Positions 19,071 to 26,886 of a stretch of 64,000 nucleotides of DNA are shown piece after piece (positions within the stretch are counted from its first letter, which is position 1; every line of letters starts with the position of its first letter). Source of the DNA: Bacillota bacterium (GTDB taxonomy: Bacteria > Bacillota > Bacilli > Alicyclobacillales > SLC66); contig JAJZCB010000003.1 in assembly GCA_021846285.1 (NCBI GenBank), positions 1 through 64,000 of the forward strand, written 5' to 3'. Under the pieces are notes generated by a model. That model made no database searches. It was not told where the DNA came from and saw nothing but the letters and a program-made list of their open reading frames with translations. The translations under genes were made by a program, and so were the position numbers.

Positions 19071-19256
19071 TCATTCTTCCTCGTCATAGTCATCGGAGAA
19101 AACCCCCTTGATAAACCTGACCAACATGGGCGCGAACATCATAGCCATGGCTAGCAGAATGAACCCAGCCACACTGGTGACCAATGCTCCGGCATTGGAG
19201 ACAATATCCCCTGCACTAAATCCAAAAGTCACCCCGCTTTGCGGTATCACATTCAT
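19071..19256 (-). CDS. Small membrane protein, coat-like paralogue A
   Basis: This 61-residue protein has a short polar N-terminus (MNVIPQSGVTFGFSAGDI), one hydrophobic helix (about residues 24-46), a basic patch MLVRFIKGVF and an acidic tail DDYDEEE. It is clearly paralogous to the 59-residue protein at 26,085-26,264 and to the membrane anchor of the 505-residue surface protein just upstream (shared pattern FxxxDIxxNAxALVxxxxGF, then APxLVxxI). The size and single helix recall filamentous-phage coat proteins, but no signal peptide is visible. Structural function is inferred. Confidence 0.75.
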   Translation of the reverse strand: MNVIPQSGVTFGFSAGDIVSNAGALVTSVAGFILLAMAMMFAPMLVRFIKGVFSDDYDEEE

Positions 19257-19383
19257 CGGACTTCCCCTTCCCCTGAGAAACTACCTGCGTTTCGCGGGCA
19301 CCCGACAATAATCCTCTTGTTGTTTTTCCCTCCCTTTTTCGCCTATGGTGGCCCCATGCACCCCCCTTTCGCCTTCACCTTCT

Positions 19384-20901
19384 TTAGTCGTTGCGATCCC
19401 GTCCGTAGTCGTAGCGATCAAAGCTCCGTTCGGGGATAACCGGAGGATGATACGGCGCCGGTTCTGCCTCATAGGTGCGAGGGCGCCAGACATCCACGTC
19501 CACCGGATCTGCGAGAACTTCTGAGGACCAATAGGCCTCATCCACCGTGAGCATCATGGCTACGCCGGATTCACTCTCCTTCCCACGCGACAGTCCTGCT
19601 CGAATCAGAGCAACAAGACGCGGAGCCACAAGCAGTGCCAGCATCAAAAGCAAAAACCCTCCAATGCCCCAGACCAGTGCTGCTGCGTTGGTGATAATAT
19701 CGAGGGGCGTGAACGCTAGCCCCAGATGCCCATACTGCGTCTGAGGAGCAGCCGAGATGTAGCCGGGCGCTGACGCGCCCACGCCATACACGGCGTTCGG
19801 GTTGTAGTTGGAGACTGGCAAACTGGAGCCACTGGTCGAACCGATCGGGGTGCCGTTTTGCGTGACGGTATACACGGTGCCCGGTGGGGCGTTGGGCGCA
19901 GGATTCCACGAGATAGATCCGCTTCCTCCGGGGGTTCCAGACTGGGTTACGCCGGTCGGGGCGGGCGCAACGGGCTTCTGCACGGTTACATTCACGGACG
20001 AAGTGAAACCATTCGCATCGGTTGCCATAACGGTATAAGAGCCTGCGGGAACGGCCTCGCTAAACGAACTCCCCGAACTCTGAATGGTCCAAGTGTATGT
20101 GGCCGCAGAGACCGTATAAGGCGCTGCGCCTCCGGAGAGCGAACCGGTGATAACCCCCTGCCCTCCGCTGGCGGTGAGTTGCACTGGGGGGATCGCGGTG
20201 ACAGTCACAGCATTGCTCTGGGCGCCAGTGGCGGAGGCATTCTCCCCCGCCACCGAGTAGGTGTGCGCGCTTAATCCATGCAGACCAGTCACTTTATATG
20301 TCAGCCCGGTTACGCTCGTGGCGATAGGCAGCCCATCTTGATACACCACGTAGCTGGAGGCGTTTGAACTGGCAGTCCAGGACAACGTGACCGCCCCCTC
20401 CGAGGGCGTTCCAGAGAGGGTGGGCGGGGCGGGAGGCAAGGCGCCAAACGTAGCCCAAGAAGACCCGCCGTTAAGAGACATCCGATAAGGCACGAAGAGA
20501 CCTTTCGAAGTATTGTAAGTCGTCCACGGACTTCCAACATTAGTAAAATTGTAGACATTCTCAGTGCCGTTCCAAGGAACAGTCATATTCGCAGAAGTAA
20601 TCGTCGTATATGCAAAAACCCACCCTGCAGTTCCGGGAGTAGCGCTATTGCCAACGAAGATCGAGGTGCCCACATAAGCAGAGGCATTTGAAATACTTAG
20701 AGTCCACGAAGACGACGAAACATAGTCAATGATCGCGAAAGTCGGCGTAGAAGTAGCAGCAAAAGCAGACCCGGCAGGAGAGAATACGAGTGCGACCAAC
20801 AGGGCCAACAAGCCAACAATCCGCTTAGATCCTGTCAGCCACGCCCCTATCAATCTCCATGCAACAATGCCAGCTCCAATTCCCCGCTTATGCGTTCGCA
20901 T
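19384..20901 (-). CDS. Large exported surface protein with fibronectin III domains and coat-like anchor
   Basis: This 505-residue protein has a signal peptide (cleavage probably after GSAFA, near residue 48), then a Ser/Thr/Asn-rich ectodomain with about three fibronectin type III or Ig-like units. One transmembrane helix lies near residues 405-440, followed by a charged tail of about 65 residues, presumably on the inner side. The helix region (FTPLDIITNAAALVWGIGGF) matches the small coat-like proteins A and B. This is the layout of a virion spike that shares its anchor with the coat. The ectodomain is rich in possible glycosylation residues, and mannosyl-transfer genes flank it. Confidence 0.8.
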   Translation of the reverse strand: MRTHKRGIGAGIVAWRLIGAWLTGSKRIVGLLALLVALVFSPAGSAFAATSTPTFAIIDYVSSSSWTLSISNASAYVGTSIFVGNSATPGTAGWVFAYTTITSANMTVPWNGTENVYNFTNVGSPWTTYNTSKGLFVPYRMSLNGGSSWATFGALPPAPPTLSGTPSEGAVTLSWTASSNASSYVVYQDGLPIATSVTGLTYKVTGLHGLSAHTYSVAGENASATGAQSNAVTVTAIPPVQLTASGGQGVITGSLSGGAAPYTVSAATYTWTIQSSGSSFSEAVPAGSYTVMATDANGFTSSVNVTVQKPVAPAPTGVTQSGTPGGSGSISWNPAPNAPPGTVYTVTQNGTPIGSTSGSSLPVSNYNPNAVYGVGASAPGYISAAPQTQYGHLGLAFTPLDIITNAAALVWGIGGFLLLMLALLVAPRLVALIRAGLSRGKESESGVAMMLTVDEAYWSSEVLADPVDVDVWRPRTYEAEPAPYHPPVIPERSFDRYDYGRDRND

Positions 20902-20949
20902 TTCTTTCCTCCCTCCTGTGCTAGGACTGAAATTACCTTTGCCCTTCTC

Positions 20950-22164
20950 TCAGGCCAGAAACACGTGCCCGGCGATCAAGACGGATACGCCGCACAACAT
21001 TGTTCCGGACAGGTAAAGAATGAGCCTAGCTGCAGCTCCATGCCGGGCCAGAATCTGCCCCCAGACCAGAAACATGGGAAACATCGGAATGATCAGGCGC
21101 CCCAAGCTAAAGAAGTAGTCCACCACTGGCCGAGGACCGCCCACGATGGAGAGCATTCCCGTGGCCGGATCCGACAGAGGCACGGCCACCCAAATCACGG
21201 AGAACCAAAACCACGACCGCGGCACTCGCTTGAACATCACCGCTAGAGACGCGACGGCCAGCACGGCGAACGCGGCCTCCAGAGAGTAGTAGATATGGCC
21301 GTAAAGCCCGTTGTGCTGCCACAGCCAAGGCAGGCTGGTAAACCCGTTGACCAGCGTCACGAAGGGTAGCGCGAAATGGCGCCCCCACAGCTGTTCCTCT
21401 GTGGTGAAGAGAAAGGGGTTCCCGAACCGAATCCACAGATAGGCCAAGTAGGCACCTAACGCTGCGGGGAGACTCGCCAGCGCCACCCATCCTCGCTTGT
21501 TCCATCTCCCGGTTTCGCGCCGTTCCCGCCACAACTCTGCCAATAGCGGGACCGCGATCAAGCCGCCCTCGTTTCTCGCTAGGACCGCCAGAAAGCCTAG
21601 GATCGCCGCCAAGTAATTACGGCGGGCGCGTGCAGCCAGCAAGCAACCCACGAGAAGCACAACGAACAGGCTTTCGGTATAGAGGGAGGGAAGAAACACG
21701 GCGAACGGATACAAGGCATACAGCCACACCCCCAGGCGCGCCGCACGATCATCCTTGGCGATCCCCCGGAAGAGACGGTACAAGAGGATGAAGGAAAGAA
21801 CCTCGCTGGCGTTGGCGATCAGGAGTCCGGAGGTGGTGAGAGAGAGCCCAAGGACATAATGGGTGGCCGCCATAGCCATCGGGTAGAGCGGGAAAAAGGG
21901 AGTGTCTTGCCGGATATAGCCCTGAGAAGCAATAAAGTGATACCACCCTGAGTCATCGTGAACCATTGTCCAATCCAGAGCAATGTAGGGCAGAGACGCC
22001 AATGGGAGGTGATGAGCCAATAAATACAGGGCAGAACCTGCCCCGATGACGGCCCTCGAAAGCAGGTACATCCCTACGGCGAACGTCACATCACGCCGGG
22101 AAATCGGGACCATGGTCCGCGCTGGCTCCCTCGCATTTAACGGGAGCGCGACCTCAGGCATCAT
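20950..22164 (-). CDS. PIG-V-like polyprenyl-phosphate mannosyltransferase
   Basis: This 404-residue multispanning protein of the GT-C fold has the luminal-loop motif HDDSGWYHFIASQGY and then FFPLYP, typical of PIG-V/PIG-M type mannosyltransferases (PF04188-like). It probably transfers mannose from a lipid carrier to a protein or glycan outside the membrane. The ATG at 22,164 follows AAGGAG at 7 bases and overlaps the end of the preceding gene by 11 bases. Its place next to the spike gene and upstream of Dpm1-GtrA and ManC suggests that the spike or coat is the acceptor. Confidence 0.75.
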   Translation of the reverse strand: MMPEVALPLNAREPARTMVPISRRDVTFAVGMYLLSRAVIGAGSALYLLAHHLPLASLPYIALDWTMVHDDSGWYHFIASQGYIRQDTPFFPLYPMAMAATHYVLGLSLTTSGLLIANASEVLSFILLYRLFRGIAKDDRAARLGVWLYALYPFAVFLPSLYTESLFVVLLVGCLLAARARRNYLAAILGFLAVLARNEGGLIAVPLLAELWRERRETGRWNKRGWVALASLPAALGAYLAYLWIRFGNPFLFTTEEQLWGRHFALPFVTLVNGFTSLPWLWQHNGLYGHIYYSLEAAFAVLAVASLAVMFKRVPRSWFWFSVIWVAVPLSDPATGMLSIVGGPRPVVDYFFSLGRLIIPMFPMFLVWGQILARHGAAARLILYLSGTMLCGVSVLIAGHVFLA

Positions 22165-22525
22165 TAGAATTCTCCTTCCCCAAAGGACCACCGATAAAGG
22201 GCCACGACGTGCCGGGGCTCCGAACCACGCGGGCCCGGACGGGCAGATCCCCTTCGGCCACGAGATAGTAGCTATGCCGGCCAATGGCCAGATGCTGCTC
22301 GCGCAACTCCTCGCGTCTCTGCCTGCTCAATAGATCGCGATGCACTGCCCAATGCTTGGTGGCCCGCAGGATGTCTACCGCCTGGATGAGCTCCCTGTCA
22401 TACTGGTGGCGCCGGATTCGCGGAACCAGAACGCGCATCGGAATGCTCGGGTAGAGATAGGCCAAACGCAGCGGGTCTTTCTGCTTTTCGCGCGTTGCGG
22501 ATGTCGGACGGGTTGATCCAGCCAC
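22154..22525 (-). CDS. Unknown basic protein following the Zot-like ATPase
   Basis: This 123-residue Arg-rich soluble protein starts at a GTG with a strong AGGAGGAG site 6 bases upstream. It overlaps the last 128 bases of the Zot-like gene in another frame. I do not recognise a domain. The C-terminal part (AIGRHSYYLVAEGDLPVRARVVRSPGTSWPF) looks like beta structure. It is co-transcribed with the putative assembly genes. Confidence 0.65.
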   Translation of the reverse strand: MAGSTRPTSATREKQKDPLRLAYLYPSIPMRVLVPRIRRHQYDRELIQAVDILRATKHWAVHRDLLSRQRREELREQHLAIGRHSYYLVAEGDLPVRARVVRSPGTSWPFIGGPLGKENSNDA

Positions 22526-23171
22526 TGGGCTCTCCTCCTAACTGGATGGCGTCCCGTTCTCGGGCCGCAGCCTCGCGCTGCCGATCGATGATCCGCTGCA
22601 GCAACTGAATCTGGTCGCGCTCCGTCTTCGGACTGGGGAACGGGTAGAGCATCTGATCCGTATCGTAGAGCTCCAGAGCGAAGAGCTGCTTGACCCTTGC
22701 CCACGATATTCGCGCCGTTCTCAACTGGCGACCCCATTGGCCAAATCTCTTGTCCTGAAATTCGTACATGTCGAGATAGATGGCGCGATTCTGACTCTTA
22801 CGGACGTGAATGAACACTTCCACAAGGTCCAAGATGCGTGAATCGAGGTTCGCGCCGACCGGGTTAATGAACACGTGGACCGCGCGCAGCTTCCGGGTCA
22901 TATTGAAGATTTGTGTGGCAAAGGTGTTACGGGTCCAGAGGCGCCGGTCGTATTGCGTCTGAGCCTCATCCCAAATGATTACGCTCCCACGCGCGTCAGC
23001 CACCTCCAGCCAGCGATCGGCGCGATCGAACGGCGTTGCGCCCGCCAGGTCGTAGTTGGCAAAGATCCTTGCCTCCCCGCCACTGCGAATCCGCCAATAG
23101 TGGGCCAATACGGAAGCCATCAGCGTTTTACCGGCCCCAAGGCCGCCCTCAATGAGAATGAAATGGGGCAT
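22398..23171 (-). CDS. Zot-like (filamentous phage pI family) P-loop ATPase
   Basis: This 257-residue ATPase starts directly with a Walker A (IEGGLGAGKT, residues 7-16) and has Walker B VIIWDEAQ at about residues 64-71. An Arg/Asn sensor region (MTRKLRAVHVFINP) follows. N-terminal Walker A plus the DEAQ box is characteristic of Zot/pI morphogenesis ATPases within the FtsK-HerA group. Unlike classical pI, no C-terminal membrane segment is visible. A small upstream gene (23,543) has one instead. The start overlaps the previous stop by one base (TAATG). The likely role is virion assembly or extrusion. Confidence 0.72.
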   Translation of the reverse strand: MPHFILIEGGLGAGKTLMASVLAHYWRIRSGGEARIFANYDLAGATPFDRADRWLEVADARGSVIIWDEAQTQYDRRLWTRNTFATQIFNMTRKLRAVHVFINPVGANLDSRILDLVEVFIHVRKSQNRAIYLDMYEFQDKRFGQWGRQLRTARISWARVKQLFALELYDTDQMLYPFPSPKTERDQIQLLQRIIDRQREAAARERDAIQLGGEPSGWINPSDIRNARKAERPAAFGLSLPEHSDARSGSANPAPPV

Positions 23172-23530
23172 TAGCGTCTCCTCCGTTGCGGCGGGGCCTG
23201 GGAAGACTCGGGCGCGACTCGAGGAGCGGGCGGAATGACCGCCTCAATGGTGCGCAGAAACACGCCAGGGTCCGCGTGACTTTGGGCGCTGTCCACGATC
23301 CAGCGGATCAAGTCACTGTAGGGATGCTTGCCTTTGTGCTGGTCACGATATTCTTTGTGCACATCCCGCATCCCCAGATAGTTCAGGTACGCGATGCCGC
23401 GCAGCTGCTCCGTGCTCAGTGGTTGCGCGTGAGGCTCCATGAACTGCAGGACCTGACGCAGGCCGTCCACGGAAGGGGTGGAGGTGAACAGGTCCGCCCC
23501 GATCACCTGCTGCAATCGATCCTCTTGCAT
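23171..23530 (-). CDS. Unknown soluble protein upstream of the Zot-like ATPase
   Basis: This 119-residue, mostly helical protein has a Pro/Ala/Arg-rich C-terminus ending in RRRR. It has a good site (AAGGGGG) and a TAATG junction with the ATPase gene. No family is recognised. Tight coupling suggests a partner of the ATPase. Confidence 0.65.
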   Translation of the reverse strand: MQEDRLQQVIGADLFTSTPSVDGLRQVLQFMEPHAQPLSTEQLRGIAYLNYLGMRDVHKEYRDQHKGKHPYSDLIRWIVDSAQSHADPGVFLRTIEAVIPPAPRVAPESSQAPPQRRRR

Positions 23531-23542
23531 GATACGTCCCCC

Positions 23543-23917
23543 TTATGGTTTGACCGCCCAGAGAATGGCCAGCGCCGCCGCGACAAGCCAGGGGAGAATC
23601 TTGAGAAATGGTGAGCCTGTCGGAGTGGCGGCGCCGGGGCGTTGGTAGTTGACTGTCTGTCGGATGACATTCGACATTTCCACCGTGGCCAGGTGGCGAG
23701 TCTCCTGGATATACCACTCTGGCGCATTCACCACGTACAAGATCCCTTCCGGAGTGATGTATTCGCGGGCGTCCTCTCGCGGCACGCTGCAGTCCCCTGC
23801 CAAGATTCGCTCATGATTGACATGGGCCACGGGAAGGATGCTGGCGGTCCTGTGATCGTGCTCAAGAACCACCATGCGCTCCCTCACTGGCGGTAGATGC
23901 TCGGTATCCTTCTTCAT
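23543..23917 (-). CDS. Small tail-anchored membrane protein
   Basis: This 124-residue protein has a soluble N-terminal part with beta character (MVVLEHDHRTASILPV, EYITPEGILYVVNAPEWY) and one C-terminal membrane helix (FLKILPWLVAAALAILWAV). It could provide the membrane anchor missing from the Zot-like ATPase. That is speculation from gene order. Its start overlaps the preceding tiny gene by ATGA. Confidence 0.65.
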   Translation of the reverse strand: MKKDTEHLPPVRERMVVLEHDHRTASILPVAHVNHERILAGDCSVPREDAREYITPEGILYVVNAPEWYIQETRHLATVEMSNVIRQTVNYQRPGAATPTGSPFLKILPWLVAAALAILWAVKP

Positions 23918-24030
23918 GACCTCCCGCCCCCCAAAAATCTTCGGTAAAACCAGAGACCCGGCAGCCCAATGATTAGGATCCCAGTCACGAATCCGGCCCC
24001 CATCTGAAAGAAGTAACTATATGGCGTCAT
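23914..24030 (-). CDS. 38-residue membrane peptide
   Basis: MTPYSYFFQMGAGFVTGIL is followed by a hydrophobic stretch and a basic tail (FYRRFLGGGRS), giving a single membrane helix. GGTGGTGAG precedes the ATG. The TGA overlaps the next ATG (ATGA). It is too small for routine gene finding, but its coupling to both neighbours makes it credible. Confidence 0.6.
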   Translation of the reverse strand: MTPYSYFFQMGAGFVTGILIIGLPGLWFYRRFLGGGRS

Positions 24031-24039
24031 TTGCGCAAC

Positions 24040-24303
24040 TCACCACCATTTCACGCCTTGTTTCAGGCTAAGATAGGCTCTATAGGCCGATCGGGTGACA
24101 AAGAGGATGGCTACCAGAGAAAAACTGGCGAGCAGACTGTCCACCGTTCCCTGCCAGGCCCCATCCAGAACTCCTAACCACGACAGATAGTCTGAGAGAT
24201 TAATGCCGGACGCCGCCACGGTGGCGAGATTCGACAAGTACAAAATCGCTTGGCGAAGGAGCTGCTCCGGACCTTGAAAGATAGTGGTAATCAGTCCGAT
24301 CAT
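24040..24303 (-). CDS. 87-residue membrane protein
   Basis: The protein has two hydrophobic segments (LLRQAILYLSNLATVAASGI and LLASFSLVAILFVTRSAY) and a C-terminus ending in KQGVKWW. The ATG at 24,303 lies after GGGGGAGGGGG and overlaps the stop of the 154-residue gene (ATGA). It is part of the run of small membrane proteins between the secreted protein and the Zot-like ATPase. Confidence 0.68.
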   Translation of the reverse strand: MIGLITTIFQGPEQLLRQAILYLSNLATVAASGINLSDYLSWLGVLDGAWQGTVDSLLASFSLVAILFVTRSAYRAYLSLKQGVKWW

Positions 24304-24764
24304 GATCCCCCTCCCCCCATCCCGAAGTTTCCAAGCATTTTGACCACGATGTAGGCCGTGAAGACCCAAATGGCGAAGTGTAGGACATAGGCGATGTTGT
24401 CCAATTGCAGGAGTCCGAACACAGTCTGGAAGTGCGCGAATACGCCCGACACGTCCCCTGGCAACGTTGGGGCGCTGTTGTTGTAGGAGATTCCCGTCAA
24501 TGTCGCGAGAAGCCCGCCTGCAAACGCAAACAGAACGTGAAACACCCCTGCCAGTAATTCAAAGAGAAGGCCCACTAATGTAAACAACTGCTGCACGAAG
24601 TAGAAAAAAGCATTGATGATAGCAAAAACAGGCTGGAGAAGTTGCTGCAGGAAATTCCCGATCCCATTGACGACCCCTTGGAGGAGCTGTCCTATGGCAG
24701 TTACGGCGTTGTTGACAAGCTTGGAGACCCACGCCCATAAATCCTGCGCGAATACGCTAAGCAT
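24300..24764 (-). CDS. 154-residue membrane protein, possible pVI-like virion component
   Basis: The N-terminal 45 residues form amphipathic helices (WVSKLVNNAVTAIGQLLQGV). Three or four hydrophobic helices follow. The C-terminus LDNIAYVLHFAIWVFTAYIV resembles the end of small inovirus pVI/DUF2523 proteins, though this is a weak similarity judged by eye. Its position between the secreted protein and the Zot-like ATPase is where pVI lies in filamentous phages. Confidence 0.65.
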   Translation of the reverse strand: MLSVFAQDLWAWVSKLVNNAVTAIGQLLQGVVNGIGNFLQQLLQPVFAIINAFFYFVQQLFTLVGLLFELLAGVFHVLFAFAGGLLATLTGISYNNSAPTLPGDVSGVFAHFQTVFGLLQLDNIAYVLHFAIWVFTAYIVVKMLGNFGMGGGGS

Positions 24765-24900
24765 GGAAGTCGCGCCCGAACGTTCGATAAAGGAGCTTGA
24801 TCAGGGAATCTGCATTAGCCACGATCGCCGTCACTAGAATGGCAGGACCCATAGCGCTGATAAAAGGCAAACAGTATGAAAAGATGTCGGAAGCGCTCAT
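24757..24900 (-). CDS. 47-residue membrane peptide
   Basis: The protein starts MSASDIFSYCLPFISAMGPA, has one hydrophobic helix, then a basic C-terminus with LLYRTFGRDF. AGGAGG lies 7 bases before the ATG at 24,900, and the stop overlaps the next start by 8 bases. It is probably a minor structural membrane peptide. Confidence 0.62.
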   Translation of the reverse strand: MSASDIFSYCLPFISAMGPAILVTAIVANADSLIKLLYRTFGRDFHA

Positions 24901-24915
24901 GCATCTTCCTCCTGA

Positions 24916-26055
24916 CTAGGGACTGCCGTAGATCGGATCTGGAACGTTCGCAATCGTGGCCCCTGAGTACGACGGCGTTGGGTTAATGTAAGTAGATCCA
25001 GTGAAGCTACCCGGAAATGGCCCTGACGCCGAAGACGGCGGCGTAGTCTGAGGAATAGCCCCCGTGCCGGGGATCGGCGCTCCCACGGCCGGTTGCGGCC
25101 CCCCTCCCGCGTAGGAGCCGCTGAAAAGCGTCGAAGGCCCACTCGCAGGAGGGGGTGCACTCGCACTCGGCGCTGGAGACGAGTTGACCAAAGAGGGCGC
25201 GACAGGGGTAAAACCGACCGCTGGGGCGCTCCCTGGGACGAGAATGGCGCCCGGCGCTTGGTGTGGCAAATTTTCTGGATCCCCGATCGCGAACGCGCTG
25301 CTCCCGGAGGTCGAAACGGTAATTGGGGTGTACCCACTCGTGAAGTCCACCGTCAGAGACTGGTCGGGAGGACTTTGCGGGATCCCGGTTAGAACTGGCG
25401 CTGTAATCGGGGGCGGCGCACTCACCTGACTCGACCCGGAAGGGGGAGGGGGGATGGGCGGCGCCTCGAACCATATGTCATGGCCAATTTCCTGTTCGAT
25501 TTGCGTCCAATTGGGGGGTGGTGGCCAGCCTGGGCCCAAGCCGGTCGTGGGCGCCGTGGTATAGCCCCACGGAGGAGTCACCCACAGAACCGCCCCGGAC
25601 GTGCTTTCCGCATACGCGTTGCTCCATGTCTCTGTCAGCCAGACATCCCCCGCAGAATTACTGGGCTCATAGATATGCATGATCATTCCCCAGGTTCCGG
25701 TCGGGAGGGCAGTAATTTCTTGGTTCAGTTGCGCGGAGGTGATGTTTGCTGTTCCGATCATGGTTCCCTGATTGTTTAGGTACTCCATTTGCACTTCGGC
25801 ATCGCTGGGCAAATAGCCGGTGAGTTCGAATCCGGAGAAAGACGTCGTTAAATCGTACACATCCGCGACAATCTCCTCTGAGGGATCGCCCTGTTGCTGC
25901 AAACTGTCATTGTATGTTCCCGCCGCTGTCCAATAGTTGCCCACATACAATGTCTGCTGGTATGTGGCGGGCACGGTAGACGCACCCGCCTTTCCCGGCA
26001 GCGAAAGGGAGATCAGAAGGCATGCGACCGCTGTTGCGAGTGGTCCTTTGCGCAT
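24916..26055 (-). CDS. Secreted Pro/Ser-rich protein, candidate adsorption or spike protein
   Basis: This 379-residue protein has a signal peptide (residues 1-25, ending KAGAS), a folded N-terminal domain (about residues 30-190, rich in Tyr/Trp) and a long Pro/Ser/Gly/Ala-rich tail from about 195 to the end. No C-terminal membrane anchor is visible. It lies directly after a coat-like protein gene and before a chain of small membrane proteins and the Zot ATPase, the position of the pIII adsorption protein in inoviruses. No domain family is recognised. Confidence 0.72.
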   Translation of the reverse strand: MRKGPLATAVACLLISLSLPGKAGASTVPATYQQTLYVGNYWTAAGTYNDSLQQQGDPSEEIVADVYDLTTSFSGFELTGYLPSDAEVQMEYLNNQGTMIGTANITSAQLNQEITALPTGTWGMIMHIYEPSNSAGDVWLTETWSNAYAESTSGAVLWVTPPWGYTTAPTTGLGPGWPPPPNWTQIEQEIGHDIWFEAPPIPPPPSGSSQVSAPPPITAPVLTGIPQSPPDQSLTVDFTSGYTPITVSTSGSSAFAIGDPENLPHQAPGAILVPGSAPAVGFTPVAPSLVNSSPAPSASAPPPASGPSTLFSGSYAGGGPQPAVGAPIPGTGAIPQTTPPSSASGPFPGSFTGSTYINPTPSYSGATIANVPDPIYGSP

Positions 26056-26084
26056 TCCGATCCCCCCTTGTCAATTTTCCGGGA

Positions 26085-26264
26085 TTAGCCGCGGCTTCCC
26101 CGGGAGAATACGCCTTTGATAAAGCCGACAAGCTTGGGTGCGAACATGAGGGCCATGGCCAGTAGAATAAAGCCTGCCACCGATCCAACGAGTGCGGCCG
26201 AGTTCGATACAATGTCGTTCGCGGTGAAGCCAAAGCTGATGCCAGTTGACGGAATGACGTTCAC
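26085..26264 (-). CDS. Small membrane protein, coat-like paralogue B
   Basis: This 59-residue protein starts VNVIPSTGISFGFTANDIVS, has one hydrophobic helix, then PKLVGFIKGVF and a basic end RGSRG. It is very similar to paralogue A at 19,071-19,256, although A ends in acidic residues and this one in basic residues. The GTG start overlaps the previous TGA (GTGA). Being one of two coat-like copies, with the same anchor also in the spike, it is the best candidate for the major virion protein. Confidence 0.75.
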   Translation of the reverse strand: MNVIPSTGISFGFTANDIVSNSAALVGSVAGFILLAMALMFAPKLVGFIKGVFSRGSRG

Positions 26265-26476
26265 TCTTCATCCTCCTCAAAATAGGGGTTTTCCTCTCCG
26301 TCGATCGCGGGAACCAAGGCGCGTCGGATAATCCAGACGACCCACCCGGCCACGCTGGCGGCAAAGAGGAGCATGATCCAAGGCGCCGCTTGCCCCATCG
26401 CCCAGGTTAAAACGGAGTAAAAGAAATCCATGTTCTGCGTGGTGGTCAGGTCGAGAGAGGCAGTAATGGGCACCAT
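26261..26476 (-). CDS. 71-residue membrane protein
   Basis: The soluble N-terminus MVPITASLDLTTTQNMDFF is followed by a helix (WIMLLFAASVAGWVVWII), RRALVP and an acidic end (EENPYFEEDEE). The start shares its A with the TAA of the preceding gene (TAATG). It is one of six tiny membrane proteins in series. Confidence 0.7.
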   Translation of the reverse strand: MVPITASLDLTTTQNMDFFYSVLTWAMGQAAPWIMLLFAASVAGWVVWIIRRALVPAIDGEENPYFEEDEE

Positions 26477-26634
26477 TAGTGACCCATCCCCTTCACGGCC
26501 CGAACCACTACGCTGAGCAGCAGTCCGACCACGATCGCCGCCACGACAATCAGAACAAATGGGGAGGCCGAAGCGAGGAAGTTTTGAAACACCGACCAGA
26601 AGAAGTTCCAGTCCCACACATTCCCGAAATACAT
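26476..26634 (-). CDS. 52-residue membrane peptide
   Basis: MYFGNVWDWNFFWSVFQNFL is followed by a hydrophobic helix and RAVKGMGH. There is a single membrane segment and an aromatic N-terminus. Its stop overlaps the next start by one base, which indicates translational coupling. Confidence 0.68.
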   Translation of the reverse strand: MYFGNVWDWNFFWSVFQNFLASASPFVLIVVAAIVVGLLLSVVVRAVKGMGH

Positions 26635-26637
26635 GCC

Positions 26638-26769
26638 CTATTCCCTCCTCGCATATCCCACAATCGCCATTACGATGGCCACCGGCATGGCGTAGATCAG
26701 CAGGAATTCGAGGACTGTGGGTGACGAGAAGTACCAGGCGACCAGACCGTTGAGGATTGTCCTCGTCAT
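26638..26769 (-). CDS. 43-residue membrane peptide
   Basis: MTRTILNGLVAWYFSSPTVL is followed by a hydrophobic helix and GYARRE. I chose the ATG at 26,769 because it overlaps the preceding TGA (ATGA) and gives the same size as the neighbours. The frame stays open for 34 further codons upstream. Confidence 0.65.
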   Translation of the reverse strand: MTRTILNGLVAWYFSSPTVLEFLLIYAMPVAIVMAIVGYARRE

Positions 26770-26873
26770 CGGAGGCGTCTGGGGAACCAGGCGTAGATTC
26801 CGAGAACGCTGAACGGCACTGCCATCAAGAGCCATGGAGCCACGATTGCGACCCCACTTGTCACGGTCCACAT
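26766..26873 (-). CDS. 35-residue membrane peptide
   Basis: MWTVTSGVAIVAPWLLMAVP is followed by FSVLGIYAWFPRRLR. It is one membrane helix with a strongly basic C-terminus, preceded by GGGGGAACAG. It is coupled to the next gene by ATGA. Confidence 0.6.
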   Translation of the reverse strand: MWTVTSGVAIVAPWLLMAVPFSVLGIYAWFPRRLR

Positions 26874-26886
26874 CGTCTGTTCCCCC

